Source: Linyphia triangularis (Eukaryota; Arthropoda; Arachnida; Araneae; Linyphiidae). From it: 64,000 nucleotides of DNA. Positions 24,360 to 36,540 of this stretch are shown here, in pieces. The notes beneath the pieces were generated by a model. The model searched no databases, was not told the DNA's origin, and worked only from the letters and a program-made list of their open reading frames with translations. Positions within the stretch are counted from its first letter, which is position 1. Each line of letters begins with the position of its first letter. A program made the position numbers and the translations under genes. Where the stretch lies: assembly GCA_963978545.1 (NCBI GenBank), contig OZ021732.1, positions 24,128,688 through 24,192,687 on the forward strand. The letters are read 5' to 3'.

Positions 24360-25893
24360 AGTAATATTTGATTTTACAATTCTTATAGTCCATTTGTTAT
24401 TTAAAATCATCCCGAATAAAATATAAATTTGTATTAACTATGTAATGTCAGACGCTATATTTACTTCACCAGAAAGTAAAGCATTGCCTATGCTTGTGAG
24501 CTTGAGTATATGTAATTTGTTAAAGACGAATGCAAAATAAAAATACATCTAGAGCAGGGCATGAAATAAATCTCAGAAAAAATAATAAAAAATAGAAGCT
24601 TTTTAAGCCTTTCAAGTTAATAAGAATTCGTCCTAGCGGACTGTATGCGAACATTGCCGCCCGACTGTTCTTACTAAACTAAAATTATTTTTTTAAAAAG
24701 TAGGTCAAAGAAAATTGGATCAGCGTTTTAATTGAACAGGAATATACAAACACAATTAAATTAAATGTGTAAACAAAATTAAATTATATTTGGTTTCTAT
24801 TCTGCTTTGAAAATTTGGAAGAATATATTAAAACGGATCCATTTTATTTTCTTTAGTAATAAATGTCGCTAACTTTGTGAATAACAGGTGTACAAGTTGT
24901 TCAAAGAAGTAACAAGTGCTCTTGAAAATAAGAAAGTAAAATTTCTAGAGGAATATAAATTAATCTGAACTGAAAAAAAAATGCTTTCAATGTAAAAATA
25001 AAATAAAAAATGCTATATTGAAAATAATGGCAAACTTCTTTTTTTACTTTATTGGATTTTCATGGCAGTTGTTTACATAACACGCCAAGTTACAGACATT
25101 TTACTTATTAGTAAAAAATATGGAAACTTCTACTATTTGAATCCATCAATGGAAAATTTGAAAATTTGATTTTAAAAATACTACTGGATACAACTGTACT
25201 ATGGAAAACTAGTGTTTTTATAACTTTCTTAGGAGTGAAGAGTTGTTGAAAAATTGACTTTAAGTTTTCGAAATCGCACCAAAAAATTTATGAATAAGGA
25301 AAAAGTCATTTGGTTCTTGTACAAGAATCAAATTAACTTGTATAAGAATGACTTGTACAAGATTAAAATGAAGATTCTTGAGCGTGAATTTTAATCTAAT
25401 ATACAGTTTCTTGGTAAATATGTGTTTCGTTTCGAATAGTTCGTAAAGTATGTACAATTTTGAGCTCCGAAAATTTGGAAAAAAATTGACGACTGCAATG
25501 ATAATTGAAAATAAAAACTTACCAGTAAAAATAAGTCATATTCAATCAAGTTAAAGACAAATGAAAAACTGTTTGTAAAATGGGTACATACCTTTTTGAT
25601 TTTACACCTCGAATATCAGCTCCTATTAAATTCGAAGCTCGTCGTAGGTAAACAAAATGAAGGATAAAATTTTCCATCGGATTATGACGTCATATTTAAC
25701 CAGCTAAAGATTAAACGTTTTTCGGTTACGTCTCCATTCCACTATTTTTACGATTTTTTTTCTTTCGATATTTAATTAAATAAATTTTTAACCGCAATAT
25801 GACTTACATATTCGGAATCAGCTTTGCTTTCTTTATTAAAATTTATTGCTTTTTACCATTTTTAAAAAATACGCAACTTCTCCATTGGACCAT
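24360..25893 (-). repeat. Inverted duplicate segment D, copy 1
   Basis: The reverse complement matches 60273-61735 at high but imperfect identity along about 1.45 kb. Examples are GGAGAAGTTGCGTATTTTTT at the 25.89 kb end and ACAAGCATAGGCAATGCTTT near 24.5 kb. A cluster of TTCTTGTACAAG-type palindromes lies at 25315-25370. The matching short frames (25260-25457 here, 60680-61027 there) probably reflect DNA similarity rather than a protein. The junctions at 25893 and 60273 are abrupt, as for a transposed repeat. Confidence 0.7.
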
Positions 25894-27178
25894 TGACCAT
25901 TTTATCCACTCAGCATTATAATACAAACTTTCAAAATTATTCTGAAATACTAGAGGTATGGAATTAAAAAAAAAAAAAAAAGTACTCACGTTCAACTTCT
26001 GACTTTTCAGTTGCTAACATCACAGAAATCAGAAGCCAACATTCAAGTGTATTTCATACTCCCCGTGGCTTCATGCTTTCTTTTGGTACTTATTTAGTTG
26101 ATGGTAATGCTCACTTTTGAGTAAAAAGTGAATGACAATACGAAGGGAAAGAAGGATTGCAAAAGCAAGGGGCCAATATTTCAAAATGCATCTAAAAAAA
26201 TTATGAATATGTTAGGGAATCATTATAATAAATGATTGATTGAATTAAAAACTTAAAATGTTATTATCTAAATAAAATAATTACAAGTTGTATTTTTCTG
26301 ACCTGTTGTATATTGAAAATCGTGTTTGGGGATAAGGAAAGGAAAAGACATTTTGGTGACATTTAATGCTGATAAAATTGTGTTTGACTCCATATTCCAT
26401 ATGGTAAAGTTTAAGAGCTGAAAATTTTCTTTTGAGGGTAAACCAATAATTGAAACCAATCTTTATTATTCATCTACCAAAATAAAGTTATAAGAAGTCT
26501 GAGATATAAATTGTTCACTTCATGGAGAATGCTCCTTATATAGGGAAGGAAAAAGAAAAATGTAAAGACAAAACAGTAAATGGATAAAAGAAATAAGAAA
26601 ATGCGATTACAGATAACCATGAGGACCCAGTATAAGAATATATAAAAACATTGATATAAAAAGATATACATGAAACTATGAGCCCTTAAGAAATATACTA
26701 CACTAAGAAAATAACACAATAATCTCATTTCTACAAACCTGATTAAGGTAACAAGTGGGAAATAGAATAATACAGAAATCTATTCGCTGCACGCAAGTAT
26801 CTTAAGCCTATTTTTTTTTAATATTCAATATCAAAAATTATTTGTTGGGTACGTAAATGCCTCAACCCATCATTTCAGCAATAATCATTATTAAAAATTA
26901 TCTTGCCATAATAACGCAAGTGTTTCTATTACTTTACATGTTCATCAGTACATAGGAAAGCAATCACCACTGCTATTTTAGCATGAACATAGACACAACC
27001 TTTTTTATTAGACGCAAGTATACAACTATCTAATGTGTATGCAAGTTTCACAAATTCATTCTATCCGACCAACCCTCGCACATAGTCTTTAGTCATGTCT
27101 GCAATTGAATAATACTTACATTTACCAGTCTGTTAGACTAATAAACTTGTTTTTCGATTTTAAAATTAATTCCTCTCA
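25894..27178. other. No feature recognised
   Basis: AT-rich non-coding sequence with an A run at 25968-25981. Open frames such as 26268-26459 and 26474-26728 (minus) are low-complexity and hydrophobic by composition only. I see no gene. Confidence 0.35.
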
Positions 27179-27620
27179 TCTATAATAATAAAACAAATGA
27201 GTGTGTATATCTGTCCCTCTATAGAAAGCTACTTCCAATACGCTTAGAACTCTGAAATTTTCCGCACAAGTACTTTTGACCTTCTAATTTGACTTTTGAC
27301 AAACAGAATGTTAAAATTTTTATTTGATTCTTTAAATAAATTAAAAAAAGAAATATCTTTTTTTTTTTACAAAGCAACTTCCAAAAAGCGAATAATTTTG
27401 GTAAAATAGAATGTTAAAATTATAATGAATTTTTCTTAATCAATTTTTTTAATTAAATTTGTTTACAAAGCAATTTTTAATAGTCGTTGAGCTCCGAAAT
27501 TTTCAACATAAGTAGGTTTGGCCTTGTAATTGGACTTTTGGTAAACAGAATGTCAATGTAAGGGGTGAGGGTATAACGGGGGAAATTTTTTGTTTCTTGA
27601 AGAGGGGGTCTAATATTTAG
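27179..27620 (+). mobile_element. Helitron 5' end (family B), fragment
   Basis: Starts TCTATAATAATAAAAC after an A, the expected Helitron 5' TC inserted at A|T. It continues with GTGTGTATATCTGTCCCTC and then units containing CTCTGAAATTTTCC...GCACAAGTA, the same units as the tandem array at 55500-56340. Similarity fades near 27620, before any 3' CTAG end. Confidence 0.6.
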
Positions 27621-27897
27621 AGTTTACGCAGCAAGAAATCTAAAATTATCAGTAAATTTATTAGTAAAATTATCAGTAAAAAATATCTAAACCAATTCAA
27701 ATATATTTCTAAAAAATTATGCTTTCTTACTAGAGATTTTTTTTATTTGTGATTGATCCAGTACCTATGGAATTGTTGTACTAATACTCTACCTTACAGC
27801 TAATCTTACGTTATGACTTGCTTGCTGACACTTTTCCTGTTAATCCAACTATTTTGAAGTAAGTACAAGAGATAATGATGTCACATAGAGATATATA

Positions 27898-28271
27898 GAG
27901 TGATTATAATTAAGGTTCAAGTTTCAAGTTGTAAGGAAAGAACTACCCTTCAGTATGACCAGAAATTTGACCTGAAAACGTATTTTGAAATGTAGTTTGT
28001 CGCATATTTTGACAATAGAGATGTTTTTCATATTTAAAATTAGATGTAAACACCAAGCACACTCTGGCAACAGAAACGGCGCCTACGCTTTGTTAATGAA
28101 TATAAAAATTGGCGATGCATATAAAGAATTTGTATTAAAACTTTGTTTTTATGGTTTATATTATTTTTTTATATTGGACCATACCATTATCCCTGCCTTC
28201 GCGTATACTCAGGTCAAATTTCCGGTCGGTTTACAACATTTAGAAACTTGAATTATAATTATAATAACCCA
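27898..28271. mobile_element. mariner-like MITE
   Basis: Inverted ends of roughly 70 bp. The left end reads GAGTGATTATAATTAAGGTT then CAAGTTTC...GAAATTTGACCTG. The right end complement reads TGGGTTATTATAATTATAAT then TCAAGTTTC...GGAAATTTGACCTG. The outermost GATTATAATTAA resembles the terminus of the mariner-type element at 52688. No transposase coding lies between the ends. Limits are approximate. Confidence 0.6.
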
Positions 28272-28499
28272 GAATAATTCATTTCCCAATGTACAATATT
28301 TCGGAAAGGAAATCAACCAAAAATGCATACATCACATATATAATATTTCTGCATACCAGATTGTTCATTTCACTCATATGACCGTTCATACTAAATAGTA
28401 GGAAAATTTTGATCTCTTACACGCCAATATGTATGTTTTTAATTAATAAAACGGTATCTGCACATGTACTTTTGACATGTTAACGGACCACGGGTTGGG

Positions 28500-28570
28500 A
28501 ATCAGTAAATATAAGGTTGCATTTTTTTAAACAGGAATCAGTAAATATAAGGGTGCATTTTTTTAAACAG
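28500..28570. repeat. 35-bp tandem duplication
   Basis: GAATCAGTAAATATAAGG followed by TGCATTTTTTTAAACAG occurs twice in direct tandem with a 35-bp period and one substitution. A recent local duplication. Confidence 0.85.
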
Positions 28571-28735
28571 GCAAAATCTAGAATTTATAACTTAAAATAA
28601 AAAATAAGATCATTATTTATCTAATGATAAAATCTGTAACAGGAATAAATTTAGAATAATATTTCATTATATTTGGAGCTGTATTTTTATAGTAAAACAT
28701 ACTTTATTTGATTTTTTTAATAGCAACTTTAAGAA

Positions 28736-29541
28736 AATATCATTTGGATGACACTGTTTGATTTATTGTGTAAAAGCCAAATTAAATTTTTTATTTAATT
28801 TTTTTCAATGAGTATGGAAGTTATAAATAGTATAAATAAAGTATAATAAATAAATAATATATGTACAGTTTTAATAGAAAAGTTTTTTTTTTTTAAATCT
28901 CGATTTTTGTAAGCAGTGCTTTTTATTTCATTTAAAACTCTGAAAATTTAACAAAACTAATAATAAATGGTTATCTGATTATTTATAAACTTTCTAAGAA
29001 AAAAACTCAGAAGGCGTTGGCCAGATGATGCGTCGGCCAAATGATAAAACGTAAAGAAAAGCTTATTGCAGGTTACCAACGACTTACACAAGTCTTTTTC
29101 TTTGATTTAGACTTGGTCAAAGTAAGGATAATAAGAATGAAAAATAGAAAATACTTACCTTTTTTAACATTTTTTTTAAAACGAGGCGTCGGTTCATTGA
29201 TAGTTCTTGCTATTTGTGACTAATATTTTCAACTATTGATTAGCAGTTCAAAAGTGTACTAAAATATGGTTTACGACTGAACAGCACATTCAATGGCCAT
29301 TTCGGACGTCCGGCAATCGGCGCCACTCAATTCACAGATAATTCGGTGGCACGCATAAAACGGCCAAAATAACACAAATATTTTAACTTAAACATGTTAC
29401 AAAACACACTAAATTTTTTTTAAATGTAGAACTAGATTAAAATATAGTTTTCTAATGTCTAGATGGCATCAAATTATCTGAAAAAGTTGCTCAAAAATCT
29501 GTCCGTTTTCATACGGCGACACGTCATCCAAATGATATTTC
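28736..29541. repeat. Possible small inverted-repeat element
   Basis: An 18-bp perfect inverted repeat, AAATATCATTTGGATGAC at 28736-28753 and its complement at 29524-29541, bounds about 800 bp. Related ATGATGCGTCGGCCAAATGAT-like sequence lies inside near 29023-29044. No target duplication could be identified, so this is tentative. Confidence 0.35.
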
Positions 29542-29940
29542 ACTCTTTCTCCATTTAAAATACAATGAAAAAAAAAAAAAAAAAATGAAAGAAAAAATAT
29601 CATTATTTAAAACAAAATTATGAAAGAGAACATTGATTTAGGTTATTATGAAAAAATATCTCAAAGCATGATTTTTGTATATTTAAAGTACTGGCGACAG
29701 TTTTTGGCCTGTTACAAAAATTCCACCCATAAGTTTATCCAATTCAGTTTTCAAACAGTTAGTTCTTTTTATTCATTTCGGAAAAATTACTTTTTTACAT
29801 GAAACACACTCAAAAAAATTTGGAATAAGGTTATTAAAAATTAAAAGTAGACTCCATAAATTTCTACTAATTCAGATTTGAATTCTAGAGGAATGGAGAA
29901 TTACAAATATTGATTCAACACCAAAGTTCTTTTGAAAAAC

Positions 29941-30030
29941 AAAAATTCTGTTTTTTTTTTTTTTTTTTTTTGCTCTCTCTCTCTCTCTATTTTTTTCCTT
30001 CTTTTTTTCTTTTCTTTTTTTTTTCATATT
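29941..30030. repeat. Pyrimidine tract
   Basis: A long T run followed by (CT)n and mixed T/C sequence. The open frames at 29872-30063 and 29932-30177 are low-complexity translations of it and are not genes. Confidence 0.85.
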
Positions 30031-30218
30031 GACGTGATGCGAGCAAGTTTGATTAATAAACAAAATATCGTCGCATTGACAAAAAAAACAACGATAATAT
30101 TACGTTTTAAATGCCTCCCACACTCTCGGAATTTTTTGCAACAGGCACTTTTCCATAATTATTTTCCTATAGTTTAAAAAGGTGCCATTTGAAAAAGGTC
30201 CCTGAAGAAACCATCTCG

Positions 30219-30470
30219 TCATTTCCATCGAGGACAGGCAACATTAATCTCCACTGAATAAGCAATACTTGATAACTTATGATACCCAATCGAGCAGGAA
30301 CATTTGTCAGTGAAATTCCAGTTCATCAATTTCGACACGTGATCTAAGCTTTCTTGGCTATTCACAGGTATATAAAACACGGGTCTTACACCATACTTCT
30401 CTTGTAATTTATCCAAGCAATTTTTTGAACTGTTTGAGCTGTACGAACACTAACTCTCACCAAAACAAAA
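30219..30470 (-). CDS. Unassigned candidate coding exon
   Basis: On the minus strand an acceptor-like GTGTTCGTACAG precedes an open stretch of about 80 codons ending at a TGA near 30219. It has a balanced, protein-like composition (YGVRPVFYIPVNSQESLDHV; later ACPRWK), three Cys and an N-glycosylation-like NFT. I do not recognise a family. It could be the last exon of a host gene or part of an unknown transposon. It is judged only on composition and the possible splice site. Confidence 0.3.
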
Positions 30471-30639
30471 TTGTCAGCTTATCTACTAGTTGTCATTATG
30501 GAACTTATAGTCATCATAGCACCATACGGTAAGGAACATATATCTTGTTGTTTAACAGTTGTTAACGCAACCATTGATGGTTAGTAAAATTACGATTACT
30601 CCTAAACGGTTGTTTAAGCGTTATGTGTTGTTTCGTTGT

Positions 30640-30878
30640 ATAAATGTTAGGAAAGTCTAAGTGCGTCTACTACTGATTAACGTTGAAATTTGGCACAAAG
30701 GTCAGCAAGAGAAAGCATAGATAAAGTGTGCTATCCCGATTTTGATAAGTTAACTTTCAGGGGTCGAAATGGAGTAAAACGTCCAAAATTTGGAATGAAT
30801 TATGAATGAATGAATGTCTATTGATTGCTAAAATTTTCCTCGTTACGATTATGTAGCGAGACCCGGGCATTCAGCTAG
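30640..30878 (+). mobile_element. Helitron 3' end (family A), fragment
   Basis: Ends ATTCAGCTAG followed by host T, the canonical Helitron 3' CTAG|T, preceded by GTAGCGAGACCCGGGC. Upstream units (AAATTTGGCACAAAGGTCAG, AAGCATAGATAAAGT, GGGTCGAAATGGAGTAAAAC) match the interior of the Helitron at 33442-34725. The 5' part is missing or too decayed to see. Confidence 0.65.
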
Positions 30879-33020
30879 TGTAATATAAGGAAGTAAAAAT
30901 ATTGCATCAGGATAAAAAAAAGCGATGGCGATTTTTTCTTTTTCCTAATTTAATGATTTGGAAGTTCCTGAGACCAAAAATTTGATTTTTGAAAAAAATT
31001 GCTGGACTTTGTTAGTTACCAAAAATATCGCTAAGCTCGCTAACTTGGAAAGACCTGTGACAATAATTATTGCCAACACTTCGAAATCTTCAATTTGCAA
31101 TTATTAATTTTTTACTTAAGTTATAGAATAAAAATGCAAGCAGTAAGTTATTTCAAATTATAAAAGTTCAAAGTATTGACCAGTATTATAGTTTATTCAG
31201 AATTTATGCAAACTACCATACTCCTAGTTTTTATCGAATTCTTTCAGAATGTGAGATTTACAGAATTATCGTAGCGTTATTTTCTAAAGAGGTTCCCCCC
31301 CCTCCCCCCCCCCATTTATTTATTTATTTTTTATTATTATTATTATTATTAACGGGCATATCACAGCATTCGATGCAATTATTCTCCATAACTGCATGCG
31401 TTACATGCGCGCGTAATTTCGCATTTCACACACAAAGATTTCGGTGGAATCAGATTGAGAATGAAACTTAAGCTGTAAGGGTTTAGATAGGGATATTCAT
31501 AAATGCCTTACAATCTGATCAGTAAACTAAGTGATTATTTTTGTCGTCACTAACAGTTTGACTTATTTAGTGGCACCCAGATTTCCAGACAACGTCTGTA
31601 AATTTTACTGGGACCGTCTGTTACCATGGAAACGAGGGAGTTATACTCTATGTTAGTGGAGTGCGTTGTGGAGCACGACACCTGAATGGATTCGGATTTA
31701 AATTATTAACGACTTTTTGAAAATGTTCTATTAAAATTATTGAACCATGATTTACAAAATCTAAATTATCATACTACAGACATACAAAATCTATTGCACA
31801 AATATGTTTAGTTCCTTTAAAAAATTGCAAATCAATAATGCAATACTGAATGCCACAAAATTATATAACAAATGTTTATATAGTAATACACATATAAAAA
31901 AATGTCTGTAGTATTGTGGTATATATTCTATTCACAGTCAGTAAAATTTAAATAAATTTTTAGGAATCTTGGCAAAATATTTAAAATATTTTTTTAAATA
32001 TGGTCTTTGTGCAGTGCATTATTTTGACTGGGACTCAAGGCCGTAACTTGACTTTCATTCCGATGGATGGAGAGGGGGGAGGGGTTGATATAGTTTTCCT
32101 ATCCACACGAAAATACAAAATTTTGTAAAAAATCAACCAGACATTTTTTATTTTTGTTTATATTAAGAAGTTCGAAATTATTTGCCCGGGTACTTTACAC
32201 TCGAGTTTCCAGCCATTCACAAACACGTATTTCATTTCCCCCGTCATACATCGCGAATGTGGCAAGTTGCATGTGACTTCTACTTGCTTAAAATTCATCT
32301 TTTTTCACAAAGAGGGAACATATATGATCGGTCAAACAAGAAATTTGTAAATAATAATTCTATGTCGATAGCAACACCAGAGGTATATTCTTAGAAATTT
32401 GAAAACATAGGTTTTTAAAAAATTCATCAAATAATTCTTACCTGAATGGATTTGTCCTAATGTCAATGCATTTAATTAAAATGAACCCCAAGAATTTTTG
32501 TGCTGTTTTAAACTTAATCAACTGTAAGATTCAGAATTTTCTCAAATAATTATTTTCTGACTAACCAAAAATATAAAACAATCAAAAATATTTCAAGAAG
32601 TGTTTGAATCCTCTCCCCTTCCCCTTGGATATGGCCCTGACCATGAGTTTCACCAATTGGTAACACTCCGACACTCTTATGTCCAATCTCAAATCAACTT
32701 TAAAAACAAATTAGAACTTTTCAAAGTCCACAGTAGTGACACATTTCGTTTTCCAGGGCACATGCCAGCTGTCTCTGACGTTACCAATCATAAGTTCCGC
32801 AGCATTCCACAATATTTTGATGTGCTTCGAAACTTGGTTCTGGAAATATTAAATTACGTAATTTCGAGCATCGAGAAGAAGAAAATTAGAAGAAAAAACC
32901 AAAGGGAAAAAAAACCCACACGTTATTCTAAAGCTTTCTCAATAACTTTAGTATATTTGTTCTTGATAAACAAATTGTATAACACATTGGAGTAAAACAC
33001 TTGAAACGGAGCTCCTAATG
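30879..33020. other. Non-coding; simple repeats and a possible MITE
   Basis: Holds a C-rich run then (ATTT)n and (ATT)n near 31292-31350. An X-box-like GTTACCATGGAAAC lies at 31620. Between about 32037 and 32641 the ends CAAGGCCGTAACTTG and (complement) CAGGGCCATATCCAAGG with adjacent G-rich sequence look like the inverted termini of a small DNA element, but I found no target duplication. The 131-codon frame at 32600-32995 overlaps that right end and is not recognised as any protein. Confidence 0.35.
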
Positions 33021-33031
33021 GAAACAGTCAG

Positions 33032-33211
33032 TTTTGTTGGTTGGTCTGTGAGCTCAACAACCACTTGTGAACAATAACGACTAATCAGGCCGGGACCTAC
33101 AGCTTAAAGTGGACTTGAACTACAATAAAACCCATGCCTAACCTGGAATTCAAACTCGCCACCTTCGGCATACGAAGCCAGAGCCCTAACCACACAGTCA
33201 TCAGGTGGCAG
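33032..33211 (-). mobile_element. Older tRNA-derived SINE (second family)
   Basis: On the minus strand the head starts GCCACCTGATGACTGTGTGG with TGGTTAGGGC (A-box like) and GAGTTTGAATTCC (B-box like). The tail is CCAACCAACA. Imperfect target duplications GAAACAGTCAG (33021-33031) and GAAACACTCAG (33212-33222) flank it. It differs from the young family across the body and looks older. Confidence 0.75.
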
Positions 33212-33441
33212 AAACACTCAGGACTAAGTTTTCAATTCACAAAAGTTGAAACATCCTAAATAATATTTTCAGAGATAATTTGGCTATATTTAGTTATCTT
33301 CTTGCCATAATTACATAATACACTTAATTATTTTAAAAATATGATTGTTCGTATCAAAACTATAGGCACAGGTCAAAAATTGCAATTCTAAAAGCAACAT
33401 AGTACAACGATGAAAGGTAATCTGCATTATTGAATTTTGTG

Positions 33442-34725
33442 TCTCTCCATATTTAAGGCCAAAGCCCCCTCAGTCATTCATCAATAATTCTCCCACTTCC
33501 CATATCGACACAACTCTGAAAATTGGTACACATACCAACAAGGATAAAAATAGAAAAAGTAAGCTATTCCCATCTTCATTAAACAACTTTAATGGATCAA
33601 ACGTTCCAAAAGAGATATATTCAAATGTCTTACTTCCAATGTATCCAGTTTTCTGAAATTTGGTACAAATGACAACTAGAGAAAACATAGAAAGAGTAAA
33701 CTATTATTATATCAATTAACCAATTTTATGGGGTATAAAAAGGGTCAAACGTTCCAAACATGGAATATTGAAATGTCCCACTTCCAATATAGTCACAACT
33801 CTGAATTTTTTTGTACAAATGATAATAAGTGCAAGCATGGAAAAAGTAAACTATTCCGATGTCAATTAACCAATTACAATGGGACGGAAAGGTGTCGAAA
33901 CGTTCCAAATGTGGAATATTGAAATGTCTCACTTCCAATGTAGTCACATCTTTGATTTGGTTGGTTGTTTTCAGATTATCTAGGGCTGTCAGCAACACGA
34001 GGGCTATAATGCGCCGAAACATTCGTCATTAGACAAGCCAACATACATTTACAAACACCCATGCCTAACACGGGACTCGAACCCGCAACCTCGCGGTCTA
34101 GAAGCTAGCACGCTAACCACTATACCGTTTGGTCGGCTCACATCTTTGAAATTTGCTATCAAGGGCAATCACAGATAAAGTAAGTTAATTTGATGACGAT
34201 TAATCAACTTTAAAAGGTCGAAAAAAGGTCAACCGTTCTAAATGAAGAATCTTCAAATTTACCTCAATTCTGATATTCGGTAGAAACATCGACAATGGCA
34301 AGCATACATAAAGTAAGCTATTCCAACATTGATTAAATAATTTCAGTAAGAGGTCTAAACTTTCTTAACGTGGAATTCAAATATCACATTTCCTACAAAG
34401 TCACATTTCTAAAAATTGAAACCAAGATAAAGCGCAAGTAAATAAACTATTACGATCTCGATTAACTATTTTAGAGGGTCTAAAATGAGTACAAACGTTC
34501 TATACGAAGACTCAATGCTCCACTTTCAATATAGTCACAATTATAAAATTTAGAGCAAATGTCAACAAGGGAAAGCATCGATAAAGTAAGGTATTCCAAT
34601 TTTGATAAACCTATTTTCAGGAGTCGAAACGGGATCAAACACTGAATTGTAAAATGTATGAATGTCTTTTAATTACTAAAATGCACTTGTTAAAATTTGG
34701 TAGCGAAGCTCGGGTATTCAGCTAG
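33442..34725 (+). mobile_element. Non-autonomous Helitron, family A, copy 1
   Basis: The 5' end TCTCTCCATATTTAAGGCC matches the 5' end of the element at 54406-55431. The 3' end GGTAGCGAAGCTCGGG...ATTCAGCTAG is followed by T. The interior is a degenerate array of about 145-bp units (TTCCAAA.GTGGAATATTGAAATGTC...CACTTCCAATGTAGTCAC). No Rep/helicase coding is present. The SINE at 33956-34137 was inserted later. Confidence 0.75.
33956..34137 (-). mobile_element. tRNA-derived SINE, copy 2 (inside Helitron)
   Basis: Same family as 3120-3300. Exact 12-bp target duplications TCACATCTTTGA at 33944-33955 and 34138-34149 lie within the Helitron array unit, so this insertion is younger than the Helitron. 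Confidence 0.93.
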
Positions 34726-34744
34726 TATTTATATAAGTGATACT

Positions 34745-35250
34745 TCAAAAAATTATCAAAACATTACAAATTATAATACATACACAGGTATATTTTTCAT
34801 ATTGAGTTCGTCCTTCTTTCCTTCTCAAAATACGCATAGAATTCTTTGATACTAAGCTGTATAGAAACTGCCTTATGGAAAACTTATCACAAGCGTTTTT
34901 CTGTGAACCACCTTTTGTTGAGTTCACCCAGCGTATCCGCAACGCGTAATATACACGATCTTGCTTGGAATAAACTAATTTTTGCATGAATTCTGGTGGT
35001 ATTTCATACCATGATTTCTCTATGATAACTCTGAAATAACTTTTAGAGTAAATACCATGCTCCATTTTAGCAAACTTTCTGAATTAACATGCTCCACATA
35101 TTTTCTGTGAGGTTTATGTCATGACTAAGGGCTGACTAGTCCATATTTTTTTCTACAACCAAGCTTTTGTTGAGTTTGAAGGATAGTCTGATGCTTCATT
35201 TTCCTTGAAAATACAATCCAATCCTCCGTACAAGTCCAGAAATTATTAGT
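34745..35250 (-). pseudogene. Tc1-like transposase relic, C-terminal part
   Basis: On the minus strand a broken frame shows Tc1-family marks. ENMWSML near 35095 corresponds to the Asn-Pro-Ile-Glu-Asn-x-Trp segment, and EKSWYEIPPEFMQKLV near 35000 to the Trp-Asn-x-Ile-x-Pro-Glu-x-x-x-x-Leu-Val motif before the transposase C-terminus. Several frameshifts and stops separate them. The N-terminal half and terminal repeats are not visible. The open frames at 34745-35065 and 35125-35382 are pieces of it. Confidence 0.65.
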
Positions 35251-35399
35251 TAATAGAGCAATAGAGGTCTCTATTTTTTTTAAAAAAATATTTTGTTTTA
35301 AATATACGTCAAAAGACTCCGAAAGCATAGATTTTGACAGTTTAATGACTTCTAATTTTATGTATAGTCCCTTTGATATCAAAACACTCCTTTTCTAGT

Positions 35400-36500
35400 T
35401 TTTTACAGTGATTGCTGTGAGAGGAATTCATTGCTTGTTCCTTGCAGGACCATTACAAAATTTCACAAGTGGGGATGGGAGGAGGAACTTAATCTTCTTT
35501 GGTACCAGTCTCGGATATGCTCTACTGAGTTCGGCGTGTTATCCACTCCCATCGCCTATCAACCAACCTCACCAGATAAAAAGAAGAATTCTTAACCAAA
35601 CAAAGGGTCTAGAAATCGAAGCTTTCCAGGTATTTTTCTTTCTTACTGCGAAAGACTAAACACACCTTCCATTTTCGAAAACTTTTTTTTACCTTTTACT
35701 GGAATTCTGTGCAACCTGCAATTAACTGGCGCCGACCATGGACTAAAGACATATCAATATCCTTTCTCAGCGACGCCGGCTGTTTTGTTATCATTCAAGT
35801 CCAAAACCGGATTTTCCTACTTGCCAAAATCTGCTCCCTCAGTAAATTTAAAGCTACGCATGGTCGCGGAATTTATTTCCTGTTTAAAATATTTTTTTAC
35901 AGAAAATAAAATAAGTGAATTTGTGGGGAAATGACATAACTGGAACTCCATCTTTTCAGAATTTTACTTTTGAAAATATTATTTGAAAGATGGTAATGAA
36001 AGTACTGCATTGGGATTAAATAACCAATGTCGATTTTCTTAGTGATCTCGACTGTCCTGTGTGGTCTTTAATAGTGGTGGTCTATAAATAATAGTCTGTC
36101 TGTCCATTCGTCAGCGACCCTGACCGCATTTATGGATTTATGTGTGAGTAGTTGCAAAATTGCAGAACGGATCCTAATAAAATTGAAATTTGTGTACAAA
36201 GCAGAAGTGCCCAAGAGACATGATAACCAGGATTTCTTCATAATCACTCCTGCGAAAAAAGGTACCAGTTTCTGAAAGACTTAAGTTCATCAGGAATTGG
36301 CATTAAACAGATACATTAATTTTGATAAAAAAAATCCTTCTGGTTATGCTTTGCCAGACTGCTTTCTCAACATACCTAACATCAAAGTCCTATAAAAATA
36401 CGCTAAAGGTGTAAGTTGAAAAACTTTAAACTTTGTAAATCATCTTTACCAACAGTCTACCAATTCTACATACTAACAATGTAATTTCCAGATAAAGTGA
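35400..36500. other. No gene assigned; GC-richer stretch and distant family P-like piece
   Basis: 35450-35870 is GC-richer than its surroundings and follows an acceptor-like TTCCTTGCAG; a similar GGACCAT start is seen at 18212, but I recognise no protein. At 35985-36270, GGTAATGAAAGTACTGCATT followed by GTCTGTCTGTCC resembles a very diverged family P copy. Confidence 0.3.
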
Positions 36501-36540
36501 ACCGAAATAAATGAAATTACATACACGCATCAAATCAATC

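Noticed and set aside
28500..28570. CRISPR-like direct repeats; also the arrays at 37640 and 55500
   Set aside because: Adjacent tandem units without unique spacers in a eukaryotic repeat context.
27179..30878. One intact 3.7-kb Helitron from the TC end at 27179 to the CTAG end at 30878
   Set aside because: The two ends belong to different families (B and A), and a mariner-like MITE and unrelated sequence lie between them.
32600..32995. 131-codon open frame as a gene
   Set aside because: Overlaps a probable transposon end, ends in low-complexity Lys/Leu sequence and matches no family.
35408..35909. Two open frames in GC-richer DNA as exons of a host gene
   Set aside because: Acceptor-like site only; no recognisable protein and no consistent donor, so left as unassigned.
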